From Luteimonas sp. BLCC-B24 (GTDB lineage: Bacteria > Pseudomonadota > Gammaproteobacteria > Xanthomonadales > Xanthomonadaceae), in contig NZ_JAQQGN010000003.1 in the NCBI RefSeq assembly GCF_028550595.1, positions 62,001-126,000 on the forward strand: a DNA stretch of 64,000 bases, written 5' to 3'. A model generated the notes under the pieces. It was not told the DNA's origin, did not search any database, and was given only the letters and a program-made list of their open reading frames with translations. The position numbers and the translations under genes were made by a program. Below, piece after piece: positions 37,333-46,038 of the stretch (its first letter is position 1; each line of letters begins with the position of its first letter).

Positions 37333-37953
37333 TCAGTAGGTCTCACTCCATGCGAGGACGAGATCACGTCGGAAATTGCTGTGCGGATTCCCTGGCGTTC
37401 GCGGCGCTTTCAACGAGAGGAACGCGCGCATGTACACGTTGATCGTCCGGTCGTTGATCTCCAGGACGATGTCCGGATTGATCGCCGGCGTGCGGTCTGA
37501 AATCTCCTCGCGAGGCGCGTCGTAGCGCACCAGCTCGTCCTTGAAGATCCGCCCGATGTCGACCTCCGCCTCCAGCGGCGTGCCGTCGCGGCTCTTCCAC
37601 TTCACCAAGGCAGGCGGTGGGAAGTTGCGGATCATGATGTGGCCGGCACCGGTCGCATTGAGCGAATTGGGGTGCACGTCTTCCCGAGCAGGGCGCGGGC
37701 CGCCCGAGTAGGGGCGATTGGCGTACACGACCGTGTACTCCTGCAGCGCATAAGTCGCGATGCCGAAATTGTGCCCTCGGAACCTGAGTGGCCACTCGGT
37801 CAAGGGACCAGGTTGTACGTCCGCAGACGCAGCTGGCGTGGAGCCCTGTGTCATCACCATCCCCTTGCATCCTGTCGAGGTGAGCGCGGTCACGACGAAC
37901 AGCGTCGCGATGTAACGTGCGGAACGATCCGGCCGTCCGATTCCCTGGGCCAT
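37333..37953 (-). CDS. DUF3304-like lipoprotein, probable Tle immunity protein (copy 1)
   Basis: A 206-residue lipoprotein, first of the minus-strand three-gene cluster. The lipobox is TALTSTGCKG. The domain repeats the motifs of its paralogue: HNFGIATYALQEYTV, EDVHPNSL, MIRNFPPPALVKWKS, VDIGRIFKDELV, NPDIVLEINDR. The start at 37953 is backed by GGGAGG. It is separated from copy 2 by 220 bases. Tandem duplication of immunity genes is common where incoming effector variants differ, so the two copies may protect against different toxins. Confidence 0.7.
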   Translation of the reverse strand: MAQGIGRPDRSARYIATLFVVTALTSTGCKGMVMTQGSTPAASADVQPGPLTEWPLRFRGHNFGIATYALQEYTVVYANRPYSGGPRPAREDVHPNSLNATGAGHIMIRNFPPPALVKWKSRDGTPLEAEVDIGRIFKDELVRYDAPREEISDRTPAINPDIVLEINDRTINVYMRAFLSLKAPRTPGNPHSNFRRDLVLAWSETY

Positions 37954-38194
37954 CGTGTGCCTCCCGCCGCTGATATCGATGCCAGCATGCCTGACGCACG
38001 CGCGCCGGGGAATCAGAGGATGTCCTGCTGCCGGGTGGGAAGATGATGGACACGCGCAACGCGCCGCGCGTCGACTTGCGGCGATACGTGATCGCTTGCC
38101 GATATGCGATCGATCAACGCAGTGCGCGTGGCGGTCGCACGCACGTCTGCCTCGTCGCAGCTTCCAGATTGCGGAAACATTGATCCCGCATGTG

Positions 38195-38222
38195 GCTGCA
38201 GGCGCCATCGGGCGCCTGCAGC
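38195..38222. terminator. Perfect 12-bp hairpin downstream of htpG
   Basis: GCTGCAGGCGCC and its exact complement flank an ATCG loop, 28 bases after the htpG stop. There is no T-run on either side, so it may be a terminator-like or RNA-stabilising 3' hairpin. Confidence 0.6.
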
Positions 38223-38250
38223 GAGTCGTGATGGACCGAACGCGGTCCGG

Positions 38251-40149
38251 TCAGCTGCCCAACAGCACCCGGTTCATGCGCTGCACGAACGCAGCCGGGT
38301 CCGGCAGCGGGGCACCGGCGGCGATCTCGGCCTGTTCCAGCAGCAGCGTGGCCAGATCGGTGGCCTTCGCGTCGTCGGTCTCGCCGGCGATACGCATCAG
38401 CAGCGCGTGCTGCGGATTGATCTCCAGCGTCGGTGCGCTATCGGGCACGGCCTGCCCTGCTTCGCGCAGCAGGCGGGCGAGGTGCGGGGCCATCTCGTAG
38501 TCGGCCAGCGCGAGGCAGGACGGCGAATCGGTCAGGCGCGCGGACACGCGCACGTCGCCGACGCGCTCGCCGAGCAGGCGCTTGATCTTCTCGACCAGCG
38601 GCGCGGCGGCGGTCGCGGCTTCGGCCTGCTTCGCCTTGTCCGCCTCGTCGAGCGGCAGTTCGCCCTTGGCCACGTTCTTCATCGACTTGCCGGCGTACGC
38701 GTGCAGGCTGCCGAGCATCCACTCGTCGATGCGGTCGAACATCAGCAGCACCTCGATGTCCTTCGCGCGGAAGGCCTCGAGCTGCGGGCTGCCGGCGGCG
38801 GCCTTGTAGCCGTCGGCGGTGATGTACCAGATGGTGTCCTGGCCGACCGGCATGCGGCCGACGTAATCGTCCAGCGACACGGTCTGCGCAGCGCCGTCGC
38901 CCTTGGTCGAGGCGAAGCGCAGAATCTTCGCGATGCGCTCGCGATTGGTCGCGTCCTCGACGATGCCTTCTTTGAGCGTGTTGCCGAAAGCCTTGTAGAA
39001 CGCGGCGAACTTGTCCGCGTCGTCGCGCGCCAGCTTCTCGATCATGTCGAGCACGCGCTTCACGCACGCGCCCTTGATGCGGTCGAGCTGGCGGTTCTGC
39101 TGCAGGATCTCGCGGCTGACGTTGAGCGGCAGGTCGTCGGCGTCGACGACGCCGCGCACGAAGCGCAGGTAGTTGGGCAGCAGCTCCTCGGCGGCATCCA
39201 TCACGAACACGCGCTTGATGTAGAGCTTCAGGCCCTTGCGCTCGTCGCGCCCGCCCATCATCAGGTCGAACGGCGGCTGCGACGGCAGGTACAGCAGCGT
39301 GGTGAAGCTCTGGCTGCCTTCGACGCGGTTGTGGGTCCACGCGGCGGCATCGTTGAAATCGTGGCCGAGCGCCTTGTAGAAGTTCTGGTAGTCGGCGTCG
39401 CTGATGTCGGATTTGGACTTGGTCCACAGTGCGGACGCATCGTTCGCGGTTTCCCACTCCGGCGCGGCGTCGACCGGGGCGTCCTCGCCCTCGGCCGGTG
39501 CCGGCGCGTCCTTGGGCATGCGGATCGGGAACGCGACGTGGTCGGAGTACTTGCGCACCAGCGAACGCAGCTTCCACCCGTCGAGAAATTCGTCCTCGTC
39601 CGCCTTCAGGTGCAGGATCACCGTGGTGCCGCGCTCGGGCAGGGTGACGTCCTCCAGCGAATACTCGCCGCGGCCGTCGCTCTCCCACTTCACGCCGGCC
39701 TCGGGCGCGGCGGCGGCGTGGCGGGTCAGCACGGTCACCCGGTCGGCGACGACGAAGGCCGAATAGAAGCCGACGCCGAACTGGCCGATCAGGCGCGCAT
39801 CGGCCTTCTGCTCGCCGCTCATCGCTTCCAGAAAGCGGCGCGTGCCGGAGCTGGCGATGGTGCCGATGTTGGCGATCACGTCGTCGCGCGACATGCCGAT
39901 GCCGGTGTCGCGGATCGTCACCGTGCGCGCGGCCTTGTCCCAGCTGACGTCGATGTGCAGCTCGCCTGCGCCGGCCAGCAGATCGGGGTGGGCGATCGAC
40001 TCGAAGCGCAGCTTGTCGCAAGCGTCGGAGGCGTTGGAGATCAGCTCGCGCAGGAAGATCTCCTTGTGCGAGTACAGCGAATGCGTGACCAGGTGCAGGA
40101 CCTGGGCGACTTCGGCTTCGAAGGTGCGGGTTTCGGTGGTCGTGGTCAT
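38251..40149 (-). CDS. htpG: Molecular chaperone HtpG (Hsp90)
   Basis: A 632-residue cytosolic ATP-dependent chaperone. The GHKL ATPase motifs are complete: LRELISNASDACDKLRFE, DTGIGMSRDDV, and GQFGVGFYSAF. The middle domain with RVFVMDAAEELLPNYLRF and the C-terminal dimerisation domain follow at normal spacing. The ATG at 40149 gives the family length; an in-frame ATG 39 bases upstream is rejected. A hairpin follows the stop. No heat-shock promoter could be assigned with confidence. Confidence 0.97.
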   Translation of the reverse strand: MTTTTETRTFEAEVAQVLHLVTHSLYSHKEIFLRELISNASDACDKLRFESIAHPDLLAGAGELHIDVSWDKAARTVTIRDTGIGMSRDDVIANIGTIASSGTRRFLEAMSGEQKADARLIGQFGVGFYSAFVVADRVTVLTRHAAAAPEAGVKWESDGRGEYSLEDVTLPERGTTVILHLKADEDEFLDGWKLRSLVRKYSDHVAFPIRMPKDAPAPAEGEDAPVDAAPEWETANDASALWTKSKSDISDADYQNFYKALGHDFNDAAAWTHNRVEGSQSFTTLLYLPSQPPFDLMMGGRDERKGLKLYIKRVFVMDAAEELLPNYLRFVRGVVDADDLPLNVSREILQQNRQLDRIKGACVKRVLDMIEKLARDDADKFAAFYKAFGNTLKEGIVEDATNRERIAKILRFASTKGDGAAQTVSLDDYVGRMPVGQDTIWYITADGYKAAAGSPQLEAFRAKDIEVLLMFDRIDEWMLGSLHAYAGKSMKNVAKGELPLDEADKAKQAEAATAAAPLVEKIKRLLGERVGDVRVSARLTDSPSCLALADYEMAPHLARLLREAGQAVPDSAPTLEINPQHALLMRIAGETDDAKATDLATLLLEQAEIAAGAPLPDPAAFVQRMNRVLLGS

Positions 40150-40432
40150 GACGGTAGGGACGGATGGCCGTGGACAGGCGCTGGACATGCGGGCCGCCCG
40201 CCCGTTTTCAAGCCGCGGCCGCCGGTACCGCGCCGGTCAGGGCAGCGCGATCCACTGCCGGAGCAGGGCCTGCGCGGCGTCGGCGTGCGGATGGTCGCGC
40301 GGCGCCGCGAACGCATCGACGGCTGCCGAGGGGTCGGCGGGCGTGCTGTGCGGGATGCGGATCGCGGGCCAGGCGGGGCCTCCACGACGGCGCGCCGGTG
40401 TGCCGGCCGGCGGTCGGGACCGCGGGCCGGCG

Positions 40433-42376
40433 CTACAACGGCCAGACCAGCAGCAGCATCGGAATCGAGACCGCGAGCACCAGCAGCTGCACCGGCAGAC
40501 CGAGGCGCCAGTAGTCGCCGAAACGGAAGCCGCCGGGGCCCAGGATCAGCGTATTGTTCTGGTGTCCGATCGGAGTGAGGAACGCGCAGGACGCGCCGAC
40601 CGCGACGGCCATCAGGTACGGATCGGCATTGACGCCGAGCGCGCTCGCCGCGCCGATGGCGATCGGGCACATCACCGCGGCCGTCGCCGCGTTGTTCATC
40701 AAGTCCGACAGCGTCATCGTCACCACGAGGATCAGCGCCAGACCGATGACCGGGTGGCCTCGGCCCACGGTTTCGAACAGCACCCGCGCGATCAGGTCCG
40801 CGGTGCCGGTCGATTCCATCGCGCCGGCCACCGGGATCAGCGCGGCCAGCAGCACCACGACCGGCCAGTCGATGGCGGTGTAGACATCCCGCGGTGGCAC
40901 GGTGCGCAGGATCATCGACAGGACCACGCCGGCCGCGAAGGCCACGGCCGCCGGGAACAGGCCCGAGGTGGTGGCGACGATGGCGCCGAGCATGATCAGC
41001 GAGGCGGTCAGCGCCTTGCGCCGGTCGGGCATGCGCAGCGCGCGCTCGGCCAAGGGCACGCCGCCGAACTCGGACGCGAAACCGCTGATGGCGGCCTGGG
41101 TGCCCTGCACGAGGAGCAGGTCGCCGTCCTGGAAGGCCTGCGTGCGCAGGCGCCGCCGCGAGCGGTGACCGGCGCGCGAGATCGCCAGCACATTGATGCT
41201 GTAGCGCGCGCGCAGCCCGAGATCGGTGGCCGAGCGGCCGGCGAGCCCCGATCCCGGCAGCACCGCGATTTCCTGCAGCACCACGTCGGCGTGCGGCGTG
41301 CGCGCCGGCTCGGGCGTGTCGCTGGCGTCGGCGTGCTCGGGGTCCGGTTCGCCCGTGCGCGTCCGACGCCGGGCGCCGGGCGCCGGATCGCGGCGGCGGC
41401 CGGTGACCGGGCCGGACTCCGGGCGGTCGCCGTCGGCCGCGTCGTCCTCATCATCTTGGGCGTCGGCCTCCCCGTCGTTCTCATGGGGGACGTCTTCCTC
41501 CAGACGCACACCGAGACTGCTCAGTACTTCGCCGAGCGTGTCGGCGTCCGCCTCCACCACCAGCACGTCGCCCGCGCGCACCACCCGCGACGGATTGGGC
41601 GCGTGCACGCGCAGCTCCGCCTGCACCATGCCGATGACCTGGGCGTCGAAGGCCTCGAGCGTCGCCTCGATCTCGCGCACCGTCTTGCCCACCGCGCGTG
41701 CGCCCTCGGGCACCCGCAGCTCGGTGAGGTAGGCGCCAGGATCGAAGCCTTCCACCGCCGCCTCGCGGCGCACCGGTACGAGCTTCCAGCCGCCGAGCAC
41801 CAGCAGCAGCACGCCGGCCACGGCGACGGCCGCGCCGACGGGCGTGTAGTCGAACATCGAGAACGGGGCGCCCCCCGCCTCCTGCCGGAAGCCGGAAACG
41901 ATGAGGTTGGGCGGCGTGCCGATCAGCGTGGTCATGCCCCCGAGGATGGAACCGAACGCCAGCGGCATCAGCACCTGACCGGGCGCGAGCGCCTGCTTGC
42001 GCGCCATCTGGATCGCCACCGGCATCAGCAACGCCAGCGCGCCGACGTTGTTCATGAAGGCCGAGAGCACGGTCGCCAGGCCGGTCAGCGCGGCGATCGA
42101 CAGCATGGGGCCGGCCTTGCCGGGCAACACCACGCGGGTGAGCGCATCGACCGCGCCCGAGGTCTGCAGGCCCCGGCTGAGCACAAGCACGCTGGCGACG
42201 GTGATCACGGCCGGATGGCCGAACCCCGCAAAGGCCTCACCGGCGCCGACGAGGCCCACCGCCACGCAGGCCAGCAGCGAGGCCCCCGCGATGATGTCGT
42301 GACGCCAGCGTCCCCACAGGAACAGGCCCATGGTGCAGGCGAGGATGAGGAGGATCAGGATCTGGTCGGTCTGCAT
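40433..42376 (-). CDS. SLC13/DASS-type permease with two TrkA_C domains
   Basis: A 647-residue inner-membrane transporter. Membrane segments cover residues about 1-190 and 400-647; the repeat signatures FMNNVGALALLMPVAI with GTPPNLIVSGF and DLMNNAATAAVMCPIAI with TPIGHQNNT mark the two halves. Between them are two regulatory TrkA_C (RCK_C) domains, LTELRVPEGARAVG and LQEIAVLPGSGLAG. They are separated by an unusual linker of about 75 residues that is first strongly acidic and then Arg/Pro-rich. Relatives carry dicarboxylates, sulfate or citrate; the substrate here is open. Confidence 0.88.
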   Translation of the reverse strand: MQTDQILILLILACTMGLFLWGRWRHDIIAGASLLACVAVGLVGAGEAFAGFGHPAVITVASVLVLSRGLQTSGAVDALTRVVLPGKAGPMLSIAALTGLATVLSAFMNNVGALALLMPVAIQMARKQALAPGQVLMPLAFGSILGGMTTLIGTPPNLIVSGFRQEAGGAPFSMFDYTPVGAAVAVAGVLLLVLGGWKLVPVRREAAVEGFDPGAYLTELRVPEGARAVGKTVREIEATLEAFDAQVIGMVQAELRVHAPNPSRVVRAGDVLVVEADADTLGEVLSSLGVRLEEDVPHENDGEADAQDDEDDAADGDRPESGPVTGRRRDPAPGARRRTRTGEPDPEHADASDTPEPARTPHADVVLQEIAVLPGSGLAGRSATDLGLRARYSINVLAISRAGHRSRRRLRTQAFQDGDLLLVQGTQAAISGFASEFGGVPLAERALRMPDRRKALTASLIMLGAIVATTSGLFPAAVAFAAGVVLSMILRTVPPRDVYTAIDWPVVVLLAALIPVAGAMESTGTADLIARVLFETVGRGHPVIGLALILVVTMTLSDLMNNAATAAVMCPIAIGAASALGVNADPYLMAVAVGASCAFLTPIGHQNNTLILGPGGFRFGDYWRLGLPVQLLVLAVSIPMLLLVWPL

Positions 42377-42474
42377 CAAAGGTCCATACAACGCGCAGTC
42401 CGGAGCCTGCAGGTGTGGGTGTGGCCGTCGGGGTCGGCATGGCACGCGGCGCGGCGCATGCGCTGCGGGAGCGG

Positions 42475-43023
42475 TCAGCCGGGGCGGTGCACGCGCCCGC
42501 CGGCCATCGACGCGAACACGCCGTCGCGGCGTACCCAGGCGTGATGCAGGGCGGCGGCCAGATGCAGCAGGATCACCGCGAGCAGCGCGCGCGCGAGCCA
42601 CGCATGCGCGGCACGCAACACACTGTAGACGGCGGGATCGTGCGGCGCGATGGCCGGCAGGTGCACGTCGCCCCACAGGACCACCGGATTGCCGGCCGCC
42701 GACACCATGGCCCAGCCGACCAGCGGCATCGCCAGCATCAACGCATAGAGCGCGACGTGCGACGCGTGCGCAGCGGCGCGCTGCCAGCGCGGCAGATCGC
42801 GCGGCAGTTCCGGTGTGCGCCGCCGCAGGCGATGCAGCAGCCGCACGACCGCCAGCACCAGCAAGGCGATGCCGATCGGCCGGTGCAGCGCGAGCAGCGT
42901 GGGACGCAGCGTGATCGAGGCCACCATCGCCACGCCGATGAAGAGCATCGCGAGGATCAGCAGCGCCATGCTCCAGTGCAGCCACCGGGCAACGGCGTCG
43001 TGGCGACCGGGTGCGGCGCTCAT
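42475..43023 (-). CDS. Cytochrome b561 family protein
   Basis: A 182-residue four-helix membrane protein of the bacterial cytochrome b561 group. Haem-ligand His residues are placed as expected: ARWLHWSMALLI in helix 1, LHRPIGI in helix 2, HASHVALYALML in helix 3 and AHAWLARALLAVILLHL in helix 4. Its start overlaps the catalase-family gene's stop by four bases (ATGA), so the two are coupled. It should pass electrons from quinol to the periplasmic partner. Confidence 0.88.
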   Translation of the reverse strand: MSAAPGRHDAVARWLHWSMALLILAMLFIGVAMVASITLRPTLLALHRPIGIALLVLAVVRLLHRLRRRTPELPRDLPRWQRAAAHASHVALYALMLAMPLVGWAMVSAAGNPVVLWGDVHLPAIAPHDPAVYSVLRAAHAWLARALLAVILLHLAAALHHAWVRRDGVFASMAGGRVHRPG

Positions 43024-44102
43024 CGTGTGGTCTCCTGCGGCGGGGTGCCGCCGACGTCGGCGCCGCGGGCGATCTCGCGTTCGCGGCGGTCGAAGGACTG
43101 CGCGTACACGGCCGCGCGCGCAGCGAGGATCGGATCGTCCGACAGCGCGACGCCGCCGGGCACGATCGTCGGATCGAAGTTGAGATCGCGGCAGGCGCCG
43201 GTGGCCTGGTCCTGTGCGCCGGTGAGCACCACCGTCCCCACGGTCACCTGCGCCCGGTCGTCGGGCCACGGCGTGCTCGGATCCGCCGGGTCGTCGCCCG
43301 GCCCGGCCACGGTGACCACCATGTCCCAGCGCACCGGCCCGTCGGCCAGGCGCGTGCGCAGCTCGTCCTGCAGGTAGTCGCCTTCGGCCGCGTCGCGCTG
43401 CGCGGCGCTCATCTCGACGAACGGCGCCTGTGGCCGCATCGACCAGCGCACCATCCGCTCGCCCGCGGGGCCGATGAAGCGGTAGGCATGGACGCCGTTG
43501 TAGGCCGTGTTGGCGAAGCTGTCGGACCACGGCGCGGATTTCGCCCACGCGGCGAAACGCTGCGCGGCCGGATGCGCAGCGGCATACGCGGCCATGCGCG
43601 CCGGATCGGGCGTGCCGGTGGCCGGGTCCGGCGCCGACGCGCGGGTCTGCTCGAAGAAGGCCTCGGCCGAGGCCGCGCCGAAGAACGGAAAGCTGTTCAT
43701 CGCCATGCGCCACTCGCTGCCGTCGCCGGCGCGCAGCACCAGCGCCATGCTGCGCACGCGTGCCTGGGCGTCGAGTCCGTAGGGCGAGCCGCCGCCGATC
43801 GACATCCGCCCGAGCAGCGGTGTGCGCGCGTCGGCGAACACGCGGGCCCGGCTGAGGGCCGCGCCGTCCGGATGGCTTTCGAAATGGCCGGTCACGCACA
43901 GGCCCTTGGCGTGCGCGCGGCGAAAGCCCGGGTACGGCGTGGTCGACGTGGCTTCGATCGCGTCGGTCATGCGCGCCGGCGTCAGCCGATCGGGCGTCAG
44001 CCAGCCGGCGGTCCACGCGAAGGCGCCGCCGATGGATGCGACGATTGCCGCGATCGCGACATAGGCGCCGGTGCGACGGCGGGGTGCGGATGGGTACGGC
44101 AT
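43020..44102 (-). CDS. Membrane-anchored catalase-family (SrpA-like) peroxidase
   Basis: A 360-residue haem protein of the small catalase-related family. A membrane anchor lies near residues 12-35. The fold marks are GLCVTGHFESHPDGAAL, the RVFADARTPLLGRMSIGGG barrel and MNSFPFF. The distal His region and the proximal Tyr part are less obvious because this family is reduced. Such proteins are commonly paired with cytochrome b561, which is the overlapping downstream gene here. The pair may remove peroxide in the periplasm using quinol electrons; this is inference from pairing. The start at 44102 is the ATG that leaves a short basic n-region. Confidence 0.82.
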   Translation of the reverse strand: MPYPSAPRRRTGAYVAIAAIVASIGGAFAWTAGWLTPDRLTPARMTDAIEATSTTPYPGFRRAHAKGLCVTGHFESHPDGAALSRARVFADARTPLLGRMSIGGGSPYGLDAQARVRSMALVLRAGDGSEWRMAMNSFPFFGAASAEAFFEQTRASAPDPATGTPDPARMAAYAAAHPAAQRFAAWAKSAPWSDSFANTAYNGVHAYRFIGPAGERMVRWSMRPQAPFVEMSAAQRDAAEGDYLQDELRTRLADGPVRWDMVVTVAGPGDDPADPSTPWPDDRAQVTVGTVVLTGAQDQATGACRDLNFDPTIVPGGVALSDDPILAARAAVYAQSFDRREREIARGADVGGTPPQETTR

Positions 44103-44172
44103 GACGCGGCTCGTGGCGGAACGCCGGCGAGCGTACGCCGGGGGCGCCACCGCGCGGGTGAAGAACGCCGGT

Positions 44173-44640
44173 CTAGAGCCGCACGCCCGAAGCCGGTACC
44201 TGGATCTGCGCCGCGTCGGTCACCTGCACCTGGGTCTGGTAGTAGTACTTGCCGCTCGGCTGGCCTGCGATGGTGAAATCGATCCGCACCCGCGTCGCGA
44301 CCCCATGGACGACGATGCGCTCGCCGTCGAGGGCCACCGCAGGCGGCGCACCGAGCCGGGCGGCGAGGGCGCCGGCGGCGGCAGGTGTGATCGCGATCGT
44401 CAGGTTGCGCTGGTCGCGGTAGTCGGCTTCGGAATTGAGATACACCCGGCCGCCGTCGGCACCGGTGGCCTGGACCCGCATCACGAACGTGCCGGTGACG
44501 CCCCGCGGCGCGGCCTCGGCAGCAAGCTGGATCGCCTGCGGTGGCTGCAGCCAGCGCGCGTCCTCGGCAGGGGGGCGGGTCGAGCAGGCGGTGGTCAGGA
44601 GTGCAGCGGCCAGCGCCGCCCACATCGCTTCAAGCTTCAT
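44173..44640 (-). CDS. Small lipoprotein, unknown function
   Basis: A 155-residue protein with a lipobox, AALLTTACST, and a beta-rich domain (alternating Val/Ile/Tyr) without recognisable family. No Cys remains in the mature part except the acylated one. It lies upstream of the catalase/cytochrome pair on the same strand, 70 bases away, and could belong to the same transcript. Not recognised. Confidence 0.65.
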   Translation of the reverse strand: MKLEAMWAALAAALLTTACSTRPPAEDARWLQPPQAIQLAAEAAPRGVTGTFVMRVQATGADGGRVYLNSEADYRDQRNLTIAITPAAAGALAARLGAPPAVALDGERIVVHGVATRVRIDFTIAGQPSGKYYYQTQVQVTDAAQIQVPASGVRL

Positions 44641-44736
44641 GAAGAGTCCTCGGATGGGGCCGTCGGTATGCGCGCAGCGGGCCGGGAACGCGAAGCCGCG
44701 TGGCGCCCTGCCTGCCAGCGCACCGGCGGCCGCGAC

Positions 44737-45199
44737 TCAGGCGGTACGCAGCCACAGGCCGGCAACGCCAGCCGCCACGATGGCGGTCACGACCCACCTG
44801 ACCGCGCCCGGATGCGCCAGCGCGCGTGCGGCCGCCGAATCGCCGGCAGCGAACAAGGCAGCGAGATAACCGGCGCCCCGGCCCGCGTGAACCCACAGGA
44901 GCAACACGGTCCAGCACAGCACCTGCATCCCCAGTGCAATCGGCGTTTGCGGACGCGGCCAGCCCATCGGATCCGGAGTGCCGGCACCGGCCGACATCTG
45001 CAGCAGCCAGAAGCCGCCGCAGATCGACACGGCGATCAACGCAATGGGCCGCAGCAACGCCCGGCGCCGTTCGTCCGACAGGCGGCCGGCGCTGGTCGCG
45101 GGCATCAGCGCCTTGTGGAGGAGCAGCGGCACGCCGATACCGACCGCGAGTCCACAGGAGCCAGAAGTGTGTGAACACGAACGCGTCCTGCAGATGCAC
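44737..45199 (-). pseudogene. Small membrane protein gene with an apparent frameshift
   Basis: From a GTG at 45199 (AAGGA upstream) the frame reads MHLQDAFVFTHFWLL and then loses membrane character. One frame over, from about 45150, it reads GLAVGIGVPLLLHKALMP and continues for 131 residues with three or four membrane spans to 44737. Removing one base near 45150-45158 would join them into a single 153-residue membrane protein. Either the gene is broken, the base is a sequencing error, or translation starts at the GTG at 45132. No family is recognised. Confidence 0.55.
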
Positions 45200-45274
45200 G
45201 ATGCGATTCCTTTCGAACGTGACGGAGAGCGTCGTCGTGCGGACGCCGACGGCCCGTCGGCGCCCGCGCTGCCG

Positions 45275-45679
45275 TCAGGGCTGGTAGCACGCGCCCGACG
45301 GATCGACCTCGATCTTGATCAGATCGCCACCCGCGCCGCCCCAGACGTTGCCGCCGGTGAAGATCAGGCAGCCCTCGCCGCGGAACAGCGCCTGCAGGCG
45401 TGTGGCGTCGTTGCCGAAATAGAACGGGATCCAGCGCTTGCCGGACTCGTAGGTGTGGAAGCGGTCCGGTGCGCGGTCCATCAGCTCCTGCACGTCCTGC
45501 ATCGACATGCCGATCTGCAGCTGCGCGAACTTGCTGTCCTCGGCCGGCGTGCCGACGATCTCGCCGGTGAACGACCCGTCCTGCGACGGCACTTCACGTG
45601 TCTGCCCGTCGTTGGCCGCCGCCGTGCCGGCGACACCCACTGCCAGCGCCAGTGCGGCGCCGATTCCCCTCAGCTTCAT
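45275..45679 (-). CDS. Secreted protein with BamE-like (SmpA/OmlA) domain
   Basis: A 134-residue exported protein: a signal peptide ending at GTAAAND, then a domain with FAQLQIGMSMQDVQELM, which is the usual start of the BamE-like fold (L..GMs...V). WIPFYFGNDATRL and FRGEGCLIFTGG follow. Two Cys near the C-terminus may form a disulfide. It lacks the lipobox of BamE, so it is a soluble periplasmic relative and not BamE itself. The start is ATG 45679. The role is unknown. Confidence 0.65.
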   Translation of the reverse strand: MKLRGIGAALALAVGVAGTAAANDGQTREVPSQDGSFTGEIVGTPAEDSKFAQLQIGMSMQDVQELMDRAPDRFHTYESGKRWIPFYFGNDATRLQALFRGEGCLIFTGGNVWGGAGGDLIKIEVDPSGACYQP

Positions 45680-46038
45680 TGCAATCCCCTTGCGTGCGTC
45701 GCCGGAATGACGACGGCCGCAGATGCTAGCAGGCGGCGGGGCATTGCTCGCGACCGCAGCGCCGGACTCCGCGTTGTGCGGCGCGTGCGGTCGCCGGAGC
45801 GACGACGGCGGTCCGCATCCGAAGCCGGCCTGCGCGCTGCAGGTACCGCGACGGGCAGGGCGACGCGTTCCGGCGCCGGCGCGGAGGTGCAACGCGGGCC
45901 GGGCCTGGAAGACCGTCCGTCGGCGGATCCGCCGGGGGCGTGTCCGCGGGCGGCAACGGCCCGTGCTCCGGTCGCGCCGGGGCTACACTTGCGCGTCCGG
46001 GGAGCGGATGGGATCGCGGACGACGCGACGGGGGACGG

